From positions 11,642,335-11,706,334 of the forward strand of contig NC_092669.1 in the NCBI RefSeq assembly GCF_032118995.1: a stretch of 64,000 nt of DNA. Direction: 5' to 3'. Below the pieces are notes generated by a model. That model made no database searches and was not told the origin of the DNA. It saw only the letters and a program-made list of their open reading frames with translations. Below, piece after piece: positions 26,741 through 38,560 of this stretch. A program made the position numbers and the translations under genes. The first letter of the stretch is position 1. Each line of letters begins with the position of its first letter. The DNA comes from Asterias amurensis (Eukaryota > Echinodermata > Asteroidea > Forcipulatida > Asteriidae).

Positions 26741-27654
26741 ACACAGAAAATTACCTCATACAATACATTGCAAGAACACAAATACTGACATTTTAATACA
26801 TTTTATTCTACTGCACAAATAAAATACAAATAAAATTTCATCAGCTGCCTAAGAAAGAAAAAAAAAAAGTTCATGCAGAGATAAAAATTAAAACAGTAAT
26901 ATTTCTGCTACATTTTGTCACAATTGAAAGAGAAAAAACATAAGCCTAAAAGCACCAATTTTACATACAATACACACCAAAAACTTATTTCATCGGTTTC
27001 TTTTACTAGAAAAAATTAAAATATGGTTTGCGTTAATATTTAACAAATATTGCTTTGTTTCTTTAAGTTTAGTTTTACTTTAAGTAAGCATCACGCTCAG
27101 GAAACTTCACTGATGCAAAATTCTCTTTTTTTTGGTAAACATTGATACTTCTTTAACTATACATCTTTGTTATCTTTCTAACTTAATATCATAGTGGGTA
27201 CTGTCAGCACAGGAAAAAAAAAACACATGTAAGTGTAAAATCCACCGCCAAAAAAACACCCACCCACAACAAAATTTGTCCTTAAAAAAATGATCAAAAC
27301 AAGGCAGACTATAATATGCCCCTTCGGCTTGCTTTGCCGGCAGGGCATACACATATTTTGACAGCTAAATACAATCTATCCATGAATTCTTAGATTTGCA
27401 TTAATGAACACAGTAACAAGGTTACTAACTAAAATGTGATAAAATTTACTTTTTGCCGGGCCTCTGTAAACGTCTTCTCCTCAGCAGCTTTCTTTACACA
27501 TAAATACTTCTCGTCATCAAGAAAAAATCAGGGCACCAGTCGCCAGCTGTTTACATAACATGGTAATTTATGCTGGTTACCAATTATGCTTAGCATTTGC
27601 TTTAACAAGACCAGAATTTAAATGAGAAAGAATAACTTTTAAGATTCAAAACAT
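26741..27654. other. AT-rich spacer, perhaps the distal AMBRA1 3' UTR
   Basis: No gene seen. One decayed family D piece lies at about 27520-27615. Possible minus-strand polyA signals are too many in this AT-rich DNA to choose from. Confidence 0.35.
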
Positions 27655-28258
27655 TAGACTGGCCATCAAGTCGTTTACTGTTCATTACTCCTTGTGTAAA
27701 TGGATTTGGTTCTTGCATCGCATGGGTACATGTATGTTGTGACACAGCTGTAGCAGACACTCTTTAGACTCAATCAAGTCTAGGATTAGACTGGCAATCA
27801 AGCCATTTACTGTTCATTTCTCCTTGTGTGTGGGTTTAGTTCTTGTATCACATGAGTATGCTGTGACTCAGTTAGCAGCAGACACTCTATGGACTGAACC
27901 AAATCTAGGATTAGAGTGGCCATCAGGTCATTTACTGTTTATTTCTCCTTGTGTGTGGATTTAGTTCTTGTGTCGCATGAGGATGTTGTGACTCAGTTAG
28001 CGGCAGACACTCTATCAACTGAATCAAGTCTACGATTAGACTGGCCATCAAGCCATTTACTGTTTATTTCTCCTTGTGTGTGGATTTAGTTCTAGTATCA
28101 CATGAGGATGTCGCGACTCAGTTAGCGGCAGACACTCAATCGACTGAATCAAGTCTAGGATTAGACTGGCCATCAAGGCAATTCCGTTCATTTCTCCTTG
28201 TGTTTGGATTTAGTTCTTGTAACACATGAGGATGCTGTGACTCAGTTAGTGGCGTACA
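27655..28258. repeat. Minisatellite, five units of about 125 bp
   Basis: The landmark AGACTGGCCATCAAG (with variants) recurs at 27657, 27788, 27913, 28038 and 28163, spacings 131, 125, 125, 125. Each unit also has TTTATTTCTCCTTGTGTGTGG and GCAGACACTCTATCGACTG. It starts about 70 bases past the AMBRA1 stop and so is probably in that gene's 3' UTR. Confidence 0.85.
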
Positions 28259-28285
28259 CTATCGACCAAAGGTGTCCAGTGCCTT
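28259..28285. mobile_element. Family B terminal fragment
   Basis: ACCAAAGGTGTCCAGTGCCTTTAA is the right end of family B. The rest was lost, perhaps replaced by the minisatellite. Confidence 0.5.
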
Positions 28286-28329
28286 TAAGTATACTTTTGT
28301 GTTTGACATTTTTTTTTTTACCCTTCCCT

Positions 28330-31300
28330 TCATGGTGATCCTTGATCGTCCGTCTGCGTAGCGGTGCTGAACAGCGCCCTCTGTGGTGTCTGCGTTCCTC
28401 TGGCCCGTCTCTCTGGGGCGGCTGATGATGGTGATGAGGAGGAGGAGGAGGTCGGTGGGTGAAGGCCGAGACCTCTAAGTCCGAGCTCTTGATACATGTA
28501 CATGTAGCTGCGTCGTCGATGGACCAGATCATGCCTTGGGTAGTCATCATGGGATAGGGAGTCAAGCTGGTAGCTTTGGTCGGCGGAGAAATCATCTGGT
28601 GATGTGAAACTCCTGTAAAAGCGGCAAAAAATATACATGTATGGATGAAATGGCCGAGGGGTTAAGAGCAACAAATTCATGATTGTGTGGTTAAGTCATC
28701 AGAGTGTGGGTTTGAGTTCTAATCGTGGCACTTGTGTCCTTGAGCCAGACACCTTACTATAATTGATTCTCTTTAGGGGTATAAATTTGTCCCTGCAAGG
28801 GTCTTTTAAACTCCGCCCCTTTATGATATAATCCTAATGCACACATCCAAAGGATCCCCCTGTTTTACCACAATGACTCCGCCCCTTTCTTATTTCAATT
28901 TATTTATAAGACCCCAAAGTCTCAAACCCTCATCAGCCTCTTCCAACCCGCCTTCTTTATAAACTCTAGAAACCCCCCTCTTCTAGCTCCACCCCCTTTG
29001 TGGACTTACGATGGGGAGCATATCCGCAGGTCTCCGCGGTTGGTACCGTACACCAGTCCTCTACCCGGCTGAGGGATCCATTTCACTGTATTTACACTGA
29101 CGTGATGACGTCGTTCGGTCTCGCTGCATGTATGATCGACGTCGCAGACATGAAGTAAGGACTCCTCTCCCGCTCCTTCCTTGTGGAGTTTATAGATCAT
29201 ACCAATAAGCTGGAATTTCAAACAAGACAAAAAGCTCAATTTTTACAGTAATGTTTCTTCATTCGTTTCCTTGCGATAAGAACACTGGACTCAAGCTCTG
29301 GTGTTTCTGATTACCAGAACAAAATTCCAAAATATGTTTGCTAAGCACAGAAAAACTTGCTTAGCAGACTTTGTTACGACTGGATTCTAACTGGGTTTTT
29401 TTATGGCAATATAAGCAATAGTTCTTGCTTTTTTCTTCCTTTTTCTTCCAGAGCTCCAATTCATGAATGCAAAAACAAAATCCGAAAACACTTTTAGACT
29501 GGTGTACAGTACCTGTTTAGAAGACATATGTAGGTGTAGTTTACGGGATGCCAGACCGACCATCACAAAACCACTCAAAGGAGATATAGATACTGTGATG
29601 GCATTGGGACCTAAATGAAAACAAAAATTAAAAAAATGAAGGCTTAAGGAAAACAAAAATCACAAATTAACAACAAACATTCAAGGCTAAAGTTTTCTTA
29701 TCTTTTTAAAAAAGTTCTATACAAAGTTGCATCCCTTTAAGCTAATCCTTTGAACACTGCATGCTCCCGGGCCCAATTTCATAGAGCTGCTTAAAGTCAT
29801 TGGACACTTTCGGAACAGAAAAAATAAATAAAAGTTCACAGATTTACAAATAACTTACAGGGCTTACAGAAGGTAATGATGAAAGACTTCTCTTGAAATG
29901 CTTTACTTTTTGAGAAAACATTAAAACAATTATCAATTCTCGATATCGAGAATTACAGATTTATTTTAAACACATTTCATGACACAGCAAAACGTGCGAA
30001 AACAAGGGTGGGTTTTCCTGTTATTTTCTCCTGACCCCCTTTAGGAGTTTTTAAAAACTTAAGGATAGTCCTCACTTAAGATGAGTAACTCGTCCTAACT
30101 TAAGATAAGACTAGTCTTAACTCTTTGTGAAATCCACCCCAGGTGTTTTACTTTTTAAAAGACTTTTCTGCATCCCCATAAAAATCAAACTTCGGTCATG
30201 AGCTTTTTGCATTGTCATTAGCACTGACTGCAGAAAACAACTCAGAAGGAAAATAATACTCACCAAAGCTTTTTGTGTGGAGCACGTCACCAAAGTTATG
30301 AGGCATGAGGGAGTATATGGCAAGAACTCCGTCGTCAGGAAAACCGAGAGGACTCGGGACGAAGGTTGCTAGGTAACGGCTGTCTTGGGAGATATCGCAG
30401 CTTGCGTCGTTGTAAAGCTTGCAGTGGGGTACGATAACGTTATGATCGGCTGAAGAAAAACAAAAAGTTTCACCGGTAAAACCCACTTCAATACCTTAAA
30501 GGGAACTGAACACTATTGGTAATTACTCAAAATAATTGTTGGCATAAAAACTTACTTGGTAAATAGCAATGCAGAGCTGTTGATCGTATAAAACATTGTG
30601 AATAACGGCTCCCACTAAAGTAGCGCAGTTTTTGAAAAAGAGGCAATTATCTCACCCAAAATATTAAAAGACTTCTGGGCTGAAGCCTTTTATAAATGCA
30701 TCTGAAAGCACACACATTTGTTCAACACAGGGTGTTTTTTCTTTCATTATTCTCTTGCAACTTCGTTGACGACTGACAGATTTGTTATTGTATGCATATG
30801 TTGGGATATACCAAGTGAGAATACTGGTCTTTGACAATTAAAGGAACACGTTGCCTTGGATCGGACGAGTTGGTCAAAACAAAAGCGTTTGTAACCGTTT
30901 TGTATATAATGCATATGGTTGGACAGATGTTTTAAAAGTAGAATACAATGATCCACACAAGTTTGCCTCGAAATTGCGTGGTTTTCCTTCTACTGTGCGA
31001 ACTAACACGGTCGGCCATTTATGGGAGTCAAAATTTTGACCCCCATAAATGGCCGATGTGTTAGTCGACGAGGTAAAAGGAAAACCACGCAATTTTGAGG
31101 CATGTTTGTGTGGATCATTGTATTCTACTTTTATAACATCTTTCTACCCATATGCATTTTATAAAAAAACGGTTACAAACGCTTTTCAAAGACCAACTCG
31201 ACCGATCCAAGGCAACGTGTTCCTTTAACAAAGGTGTCCAGTGCCTTAAAAGGGAGGTATACGTCTGGTGATCATTCTTTTGGGGGATAATACAAAAAGA

Positions 31301-31628
31301 TTTACCGTCATTGATATCTGGGAGTTCAAACTCTGAGAAGTCCCACCACTGTAGCCTGAAGGTGGTACTACCAATGTTATTGGCCACAGCTGTCTCCCCT
31401 CGACCGGCAAAAGCACCTGAAAGGAAACCGTTATTGATGTTAAGTCTTACATCCCCTTCCCTAACGATGCTTAACGCAACAATATGCACCAAATGGTATT
31501 ATAGCTGTCGTAATCTGATGCATTTGACAGTAAACCTCAGATGTCATTCTTTGACTGAATTTGTTGCATTTAGCAGTCTTTTTGTTGTGTTGTTCGAGAG
31601 AAATAAAATAACAGTAATGTTGGTGATC

Positions 31629-31659
<31 letters not shown>

Positions 31660-34600
31660 CCATTTATATAGCGCCTTTTCCTAAGGTTACAAAGCGCTCA
31701 GAGAATGACAGGAAAAAACAAAAAAGGGAATGCAATCAAAAACCAAGAGGAAAACCACGACTAGGCAAAGCTAGCAGCATTTAGCCAAGAAAGTCCCGCG
31801 CAAAGCCGGTCTCTCTTTGACTAAAACCGCAGGCCAAGCATGCGAGATTTACTGATTGAAAATGAATGTTTTCAGAGACCTTTTGAACAAGGTAACAGAG
31901 CTAGAACTTTTGGTTGAGTTTGGAAGGGAATTCCACATCCTAGGGCCTGCAACTGAAAATGCTCTGTCTCCTGATTTTCTTGTGGTTCGAGGAATATACA
32001 AGTTGTCCTGTGAACGTAAGTTGCTCTTTGTAGCCCTGGTTTCTAATGAGTTGGAAATGTATGTGGGAAAAGTACCAGACATACACTTAAACATGTTATA
32101 GGAACAAATATGATACACCTCAAAAAAAGTTTCAACCATTCAAAATCTGAAATAAGTAGAGAGTAAAACTTTTCGCAGGAACATTTCTTTCACTCGTCAT
32201 CACAACCAGAGTGAGGTTTAGAGGTAGAAATAGACTGGTACCAATTACAGTATGCTATGCATTAGTATTACTGGTATAAAGGGTGTGAGACTTACTGGCG
32301 ATGGTTCTGTTGATAGCTGCATGGACTACAGGAGGGGGTGGATGGTATGTCTCATCGAAAATACTGTTTCTTGGTTGGTGATGATGTACTGAGAACTGGT
32401 TTCTCCTAAAGGCCAGATAAAAAATATGATATTTCTTTAATTATAATAGCTGCTTCACATATATTTCAATTGATTTTATTTTTATTTGAATGTAGCCAGT
32501 AGCATTGGACTTTTGGCTTCCGAGTATTTGTACTGTTCTTCTATTTAGAAAGGACACCAAGGCAATTTCTAATTGATAAAGGACACCCTATATGCGGAAA
32601 TTGTAAATTTCTACTGTCAGAGCATTTCAAGGGCACCAATGCCGACTATTATGTCTTAACATTCCAATGAGTTGTCGTCATTCAAAAGGTCAAAATCAAG
32701 GACGTTTTGATTGAATATCATTGCTGGATCTTACCCAAGTTGAGAGCGTAGTGGTCCTTGTCGAGACTGCCTCAGAATTCTCCTTGGAACTCTGGCTGGC
32801 ATGTCCATCCTCTCCGTTTCGTTTAGCTGACGGGACGGGGCGTTCAAGAGAGCGACGTGAAGATGTCTCCGAGTATGGAGAGGGGCGACACGTCGCGCTC
32901 CGTACGCTACCCCGGAAGGTCCTATGAAAATAAATACAATAGCAATTAAGAAGAAAGTTGGAGTACTGTTTTCACATTTTGGCCGGAGCTTCTGTCTGAC
33001 AGTTATTTTTATTAGATCGAGTGCAGAAGAGTAATTGTTATTTCTGTTGGTGAAAGATTTGGATCAACATAACAACCCCTTTCCCATCATAATGGATTTT
33101 CCAATCTGTAAATAATAGTCTATACCAACCTGTGGGCTGGGTGACGCTTTGTGATTCAGGTGGTCCGAGTTCGACATCCCCCTGGGGCAAGCGCTGCCGA
33201 TTCGACCCATGGTGACTCCGCCACAAGTTGTAGCGACGATACCGGGAATACCCATCAAACTGGGTAACCGGATTCATCGGATTTACAGTAGAGAGAGAGT
33301 CTGAGATTGGTTCGGCAAGGGTTTCCTCTCTTCCTTCTTGCATGTACGCCGGACCTCTTGAACCAATATCCTGGGAGGTTGGCGCGCGAGGTGCGTAACG
33401 TGGTCTGGTAACCGGTCTCGCATTGTGCATTGATAGGTCCATTCCCTGACTCGCTTGGAACCGTAACCTGAATGGGTTTTGGGAATCTCCTTCAGCCATA
33501 TTGGCGGAAAATCTAGCGTCCCGTCTGGCGAGATTTCTAGGTCGGTAGTCATCCTGGGGATCGGAGGCCTCCTCCTCTTGGTGGTTAGCTATTTCAGATG
33601 TTTCAGAGCTTTGAAGCTGCTCAACATTCACAGGAGGTACATGTGCATTGACCTCACGAGGTGCTTCTACATTGTTCTCTTGCCGGGGTAGATTTCTTGG
33701 CGAGTTGGAGTCCGCGTTTGAGCGTGGTACATTACACCCCTCAGAGCTACCTCGAGCTACAGATAGATCTAAAGGGTTCAACTCGGAACTAACTGGATTC
33801 CTGTTTTGGTTTGTAGATGCGTCGTAAGGCGGGATATTGTACGAGGTGCTGATACTAGTGACGGGATGCGACAATGTCCGCAAGGATGAAGAGCTAGGGG
33901 ACGGCAGATTTAGTCCACTCGAATGCGAGGTGCTACTTATTGGGTGGGAGGCGCAACTCGCAGGTTGAGCTGTGCTAGCGGCAAGGTGGGAGCTCCTACT
34001 GACTGAGTCGGAGGTACTGTTCACTAAGTTTAAGGTACTAGTCATCGAGGTACTATTAACCGAGTGTGAGGTGCTATTCACCGAGTGTGGGGTACTATTT
34101 ACAGAGTGTGTGGTACTCAACATAGAGGATATGGTTCTACTAGAAGCACTATTCAGTGAGGACGACGCTCTTGATTGAGGCGAGGCATCAGTATCTGACG
34201 TGCTGTCTGGAGGCGCCGTGAGGGGAATCGTTCCAAGATGGGCTGTGTAAGCACGGGGCTGCTCACGCATTACAACGCCGCTCTGCTGGACGACAGCGGC
34301 CTGGGGACATGACAGAGTTTCTGAGAGGAGAGCCGGTTGCATGTCCGACTCCGAGTCTGTAGATGTTGTGACCAGACCTCTCTGGTTGGCAGATCCTCCA
34401 CTTCTTGTTGGTTCTGAATCAGATCGAGAAGGGCGACTGGCCTGCGCTACCGCCACAGCCTCCGACGAGAGGCGAGTTGATCTTTGGTTTACATTGTTCA
34501 GTGTACGCTCATCGCTTGACGTTATTCGATGACAACTTGACGACGGACCTACTTCTTGGAGACCACTTGACACTTCTGCGTCTGAAAAGGATAACCTCTG

Positions 34601-37600
34601 GCGGCTTGTCCTGATCAATCTATTGCCTGTACTTGACGATGACCCTGCGGGACCTGACGATTGAATGGTAGGGTGTATTAGATTGCTAGGACCTGCAGGT
34701 TGGTCTTGCTCAGTCATGTTCGGACAGTGACGCTTTGCTTCCGGTGAGTGGCAATCCTTTGTTGAGCCGTTTTGGCTCTCACTATCCAGGACATGTTGTG
34801 AGCTTGTGGAGGGTGCAGTTGAATGCCTGCTCCCTGAGGCTAAATCAAGAGGTCTTGAATCAGACGTAAGAGCAGAGATTCCCTGATCATTGTCCAAGCT
34901 CACTGACAGTGAAGCTTCTAGTTCCGGGCTTTCTTGATTTGAGCCTGGGGGTAGTTGTTGTAGTCTACCTACATGTGGCAGCAGAGGTTGCCTCGCCTCA
35001 TCAGAGTGCTCCTGAGTAACATTCGATGACGTTCTCGCCACTCTAATCTCATCTCCACTTGTGACATCCATATTTACGTACATGGATGTAAAGTTCCCTG
35101 ACTCTTCCTGTGAAGTACGAGTGCGACTCTCATGGCTCTGACCGTTTTCGGCGGAGGTTTCCAAGTCAGACCATTCTCCACTCACTCGTCCTGCATTGTC
35201 GCGGTGCATTCGCGCTTCCTCACTTCCAACACCCTGGTCTCTTATTTGAGAGCCGATCCCACTTCTGCTACTAGTCGCTTGGCGAGCTATACCATCTGCC
35301 TGATGCATTAAATATGGTTCGTCCTCACCGTAATACATTCCTTGCGGACTTGGTGGGACTCGATCATTCCGAGTTCCTCTGTGGAACCACGAGAAACTGT
35401 TTGAGAGGCTGCTCTCACGGTTGACTCTTCTTAATCCGAGAGCGGTCAGGGTTACAGCCGCAGCATATTCCCTCGCCTCTTCGAGAGTCTCACTCTGAAT
35501 CGGAGACATTGGTCTCTCTGGCTCCCGGGGAAGAGAAGAACCTTGGGACAGAGGGAGGCCCGAGGAAGAAGCTCTAGTGAGACAAGGGTCTAGGCGCATT
35601 GTTCTTGGGTATGGTGTTGTATTGTCGGAGACTCCGTAAAGCCGATGCCTGCTTTCTCTGCTGTCGATCTGTTGTCTGCAAAATGAATAACGAAAACTGT
35701 CAATTAGAGGAATAAAAAGAGTGGTGACGAGTTCTTAAACAGGCGTTTTAAAATCGGCAGAGTCGTGGACAAGGGACTTCACTTGGAACAGTGTTCGTTT
35801 AACAACTTGGAATGCAGGCTTTGTGATTCAAGCTGAATGAATTGCATACTTCTCAAAAGAGAACAATCAATTCTAGTGCTTTCTTTAAAAAAAATTATTG
35901 TCTTGGCACTGATGAGGTTTCATTGTGAGAATGAACTTCTTTTCTCCAAAGTGACTATTTTCTTTTCTCCAAAAAGAAACTATTCTGACAATTCTAAAAA
36001 AATGTAACATTGCACAGGGGCACATTTAACATCTTGTTGATTACCCCAGTGAAGTTGTTTATATCTTGTTGTGCTAACAAAACAAGATGGGATTGCAAAA
36101 TGCAAACTGTCAATGTCACCAAACCGAGGCTGAAAGGGAAAATAGACTGGTCCCATTTGCTTGAATGAGAAACAGCATTCGAATATCTACTTGGAACACA
36201 GGGTTTATAACTTACAAGTTTTCTGGCTCTGGTTCCTCATCAACAGGAGCATTCGCAATTCCAGTCAGGAGGTTTTGGCCGAGCGGACTGAACCTCACAA
36301 GTCTGCGTAGAATAAAAAAAAAAAAACATACAGTTTATCAAATTTTTATCTGTAGTGAAGACGTTAAGGCATTGTAAACCTTTGGTTTTTTTAACCGTTC
36401 GATAGTTTTAATCTAAATGCCTCCTTCTTTTTGAAATGAAATTCGTACAGGTTAGTTTTATTGTATACATTCTACATCTTATAAGGATTAAAACAATCAA
36501 ACGGTTCAAAAATCCTTGAGGTATACTCTGCCCAAAAGTATGATGATGTTATCAATTTATAGTTTTCCGTAACTTTCCTCGATGTGTACATAATATTAAT
36601 AATAGTGGCTTCTTACATAGCGGGCATAGCTGCCACTCAGTAACGTTTAAGGCGTTTCACATGTACTCAATTGTCATGCTAGTGAAGAACAATTGTATCA
36701 AATGTTGCTATCTTAAGGACATTTTGAAATAAGGATTCCAAATTTAGAAGATCTGTATATTATTTTTACCTGACTTTCTCTTGTGATGACGAGATCATGA
36801 CTGACGCAAAGGGGACTGGCTGCCGCCAATCCCAGAGTAGAATTTGGTCATTGGTTGCAATTGCCAGAACCTGATCCCGTGGATGAAAGGACAGAGATGC
36901 TATCATGGAATGGTTGTCCGACTGCCAAACTTCACTGCTACCCTGTGATAACGGGAAAAATAAACCAAGAGAATCAATACTCAAAAGTATTTCAAGTGGG
37001 CAAAGTTGGTTCTTTCCTTGTCTTTCACCTCTGTGGACCATCGTTTCAAAACCACACCTCAGACTGGAACCTTGCATATTGATTTTGGGGGTTTTTTTTA
37101 TTGGGATTTTTTTTTCTAAAACAGTTCACTTTTAAGGCATCCTTGGTTCTTTACCAGACATGTACAATAATAAAAACATCAATCGACAACTTCAAAAGAA
37201 AATTAAAACACACTAGTTCACTTATACTTACATTGGGTTTCATTTAACTAGCTAGTGGCCTACAAGTATTTTATATTCTTCAGTTTAAATTGTAAAATGT
37301 TTTCTTTTTGTGTAGGCGCCTTGTTTGGTTGTCTAAAGAAGTGCTCATTAGAAACCCATATTATTATTATTACTATTTAGTAACAAGAATTGTGTTTGTT
37401 GTAATATCAGAACTAGAGGCTGTGGCTAAGGTTTGATCGTCACGTTATGTGTTGAAGCAAAGCCATTAGCACTAGCCTTAGCAACGGCCGTAGCCACACT
37501 ATTGGCTTACCTGCAAGTCCCATACTCGCACCTCCCCGCCCAAACATCCCGATGCAAGGATTTCATTCGACGAAGGGTGAAAGGTCACGCACCACGGACT

Positions 37601-38560
37601 CCTTGGGTGACCAGTCAACGTCTGAATGTGTTCACCGGTAGACAACCGTGAAATGTTAATGCAATGGTCGACATGAGAAGAGGCTACCAGCTTGTGGTCG
37701 GGACTAAACGAGACTAGGAAAGTACAGCGAGGTGTTCCTGGTAAGTTGCAAGCCTTTTTGGAAAGGAAACAAACGAAAATTTTTGTGAACAAAACATTCC
37801 AGATTAAATTAAAGCTCACACTTCAATCACAAAAAAAAGGTGTGGTGAAAAAATACCTAATCTGAATCCCATTATTTGAAACACCAGAATTCTCTCCCCA
37901 ACCATATATTTAATTTTTACCTGAAAATGAGCAGTGTATACTCTGCTTTATTTAATTTTTAACAACGAGATTCGAGACCCCTACCTGGCAGATTGTGTGG
38001 GTTTTCCCAATTTGATGTGGGTTTTCCTTCCACACCTTGAATTGAAAGAAACTGAACATATTCTAGTGTAATTCTAGTTGCGATAATGTAACCCTAGTGT
38101 CATTCATGAGTGTGTTTGTACAAAATACAATTACAAATAAATACAAGTAAATGCATAAAATAATTGATAATAATAGTAAACAAATGAATAAATTATAAAT
38201 AAAACAGCGCTAAAATGAAAATCAAACAAAGCAGAAAACAACCTCTACTATATTAGTATTATTATTTAGTATTAAAACGAAATATACAACAGATTTCTCA
38301 ATCTATGCTAAAAAGAGGATGCAAAACTGAAACAAGTCAGTTAATATAAGATTAAACAGTGATTTCTTGCAGTTGCACTGTGTTTGTGAAAATGTTATGA
38401 TGGAAAAATCAACCCTCCTCACTTTGTTGTCTGTCGAAGACGTTGCAGCGATCTCTTCCGCGAAATATGGAAGAGTATTTCTTCTTGCATGTATTCGACC
38501 TCGAAATCCGATCTCCCTGTTCTTGAGGCTGATGTAAACGTTCCTATGTTGCCGCACCAT
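28330..38560 (-). CDS. AMBRA1: Activating molecule in BECN1-regulated autophagy 1
   Basis: Scaffold that promotes autophagy through Beclin 1 and ULK1, and DDB1-CUL4 receptor that degrades cyclin D (family knowledge). Minus-strand coding exons: 38560-38423, 37753-37511, 36942-36770, 36302-36216, 35675-33130, 32921-32735, 32405-32296, 31416-31306, 30449-30264, 29610-29513, 29209-29010, 28612-28330; phases join, 1453 residues (human 1298). The N-terminal WD40 part (exons 2-4) has [13 protein letters not shown] and [13 protein letters not shown]. The second WD40 part (about residues 1125-1359) has [20 protein letters not shown] and [11 protein letters not shown]. An 849-residue Ser/Thr-rich exon separates them. 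Two TQT dynein light chain motifs (1433-1435, 1445-1447) are kept, but the protein stops soon after, lacking most of the human tail. Exon 1 is the least certain: first ATG in frame, weak match to human. Confidence 0.95.
28640..28800 (+). mobile_element. SINE fragment
   Basis: ATGGCCGAGGGGTTAAGAGCA (tRNA Ser/Leu-like A-box region), GTGTGGGTTTGAGTTC (B-box-like), CACTTGTGTCCTTGAGCCAGACACCTTA. It lies in the last AMBRA1 intron. Confidence 0.6.
29265..29390. repeat. SINE head fragment and family D fragment
   Basis: GATAAGAACACTGGACTCAAGCTCTGGTGTTTCTGATTACCAGA is SINE head sequence. TTTGCTAAGCACAG...CTTGCTTAGCAGAC is the inner part of family D. Both lie in an AMBRA1 intron. Confidence 0.4.
29769..30055 (-). 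mobile_element. Family C element (C4) inserted in a family D end
   Basis: GGGCCCAATTTCATAGAGCTGC (family D left end, 29769-29790) runs into TTAA at 29791, then AGTCATTGGACACTTTCGG, the family C end, followed by the inverted family C interior (ACAGATTTACAAATAACTTACAGGG, GAGAATTACAGATTT). The normal family D sequence at this point is GCTGCTTAAGCA, which contains a TTAA. The far side is lost. Confidence 0.65.
30500..31245. mobile_element. Family B foldback element (B4) split by family A copy A4
   Basis: The left part, 30500-30841, starts after TTAA (30496-30499) with AGGGAACTGAACACTATTGG. The right part, 31225-31245, CAAAGGTGTCCAGTGCC, ends at TTAA (31246-31249). Between them sits A4. Joining the flanks gives CTTTGACAATTAACAAAGG, against CTTTGACAATTACCAATAG and similar in other B copies, so A4 entered a single TTAA. 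Confidence 0.85.
30842..31224. mobile_element. Family A foldback element, copy A4 (nested in family B)
   Basis: 383 bp, same structure as A1, TTAA at 30838-30841 and 31225-31228. It lies in the AMBRA1 intron between exons 8 and 9, about 80 bases from exon 8. Confidence 0.88.
31638..32139 (-). mobile_element. 5'-truncated non-LTR retrotransposon (CR1/L2-like) 3' end
   Basis: On the minus strand, 32139-31849 encodes the typical tail of a LINE reverse transcriptase: [26 protein letters not shown], and [14 protein letters not shown] short 3' UTR follows, with AAAGGCGCTATATAAATGG and (ATT)n at 31632-31660. The upstream reverse transcriptase core is missing, as usual for 5' truncation. It lies in AMBRA1 intron 7. 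Confidence 0.8.
32549..32650. repeat. GGGCACCAAGGCA interspersed repeat
   Basis: AAAGGACACCAAGGCAATTTCTAATTGATAAAGGACACCC...CATTTCAAGGGCACCAATGCC. It lies in AMBRA1 intron 6, about 85 bases from exon 6. Confidence 0.45.
34000..34135 (-). repeat. Coding minisatellite inside the large AMBRA1 exon
   Basis: A unit of about 18-33 bases (GTACTATTCACCGAGTGTG and variants on the plus strand) encodes repeats of the type THSVNST / SHSVNST / SDSVS on the minus strand. The frame is kept throughout. It lies in the disordered linker between the two WD40 parts, so repeat number could vary without harm. Confidence 0.65.
36597..36665 (-). mobile_element. SINE/LINE 3' tail fragment
   Basis: The minus strand reads CGCCTTAAACGTTACTGAGTGGCAG...AAGAAGCCACTATTATT, the shared (ATT)n tail. 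It lies in AMBRA1 intron 3. Confidence 0.5.
38077..38096. repeat. Single arm of family E MITE
   Basis: TAGTTGCGATAATGTAACCC without a partner arm nearby. It lies in AMBRA1 intron 1. Confidence 0.4.

Noticed and set aside
28242-28595. Alternative 117-codon frame over the AMBRA1 last exon
   Set aside because: The other frame continues the spliced phase and carries the TQT motifs; this one is a shadow with a His/Pro run.
35905-35940. Hammerhead ribozyme core (CTGATGAG)
   Set aside because: No GAAA and no closing stem at the required spacing.
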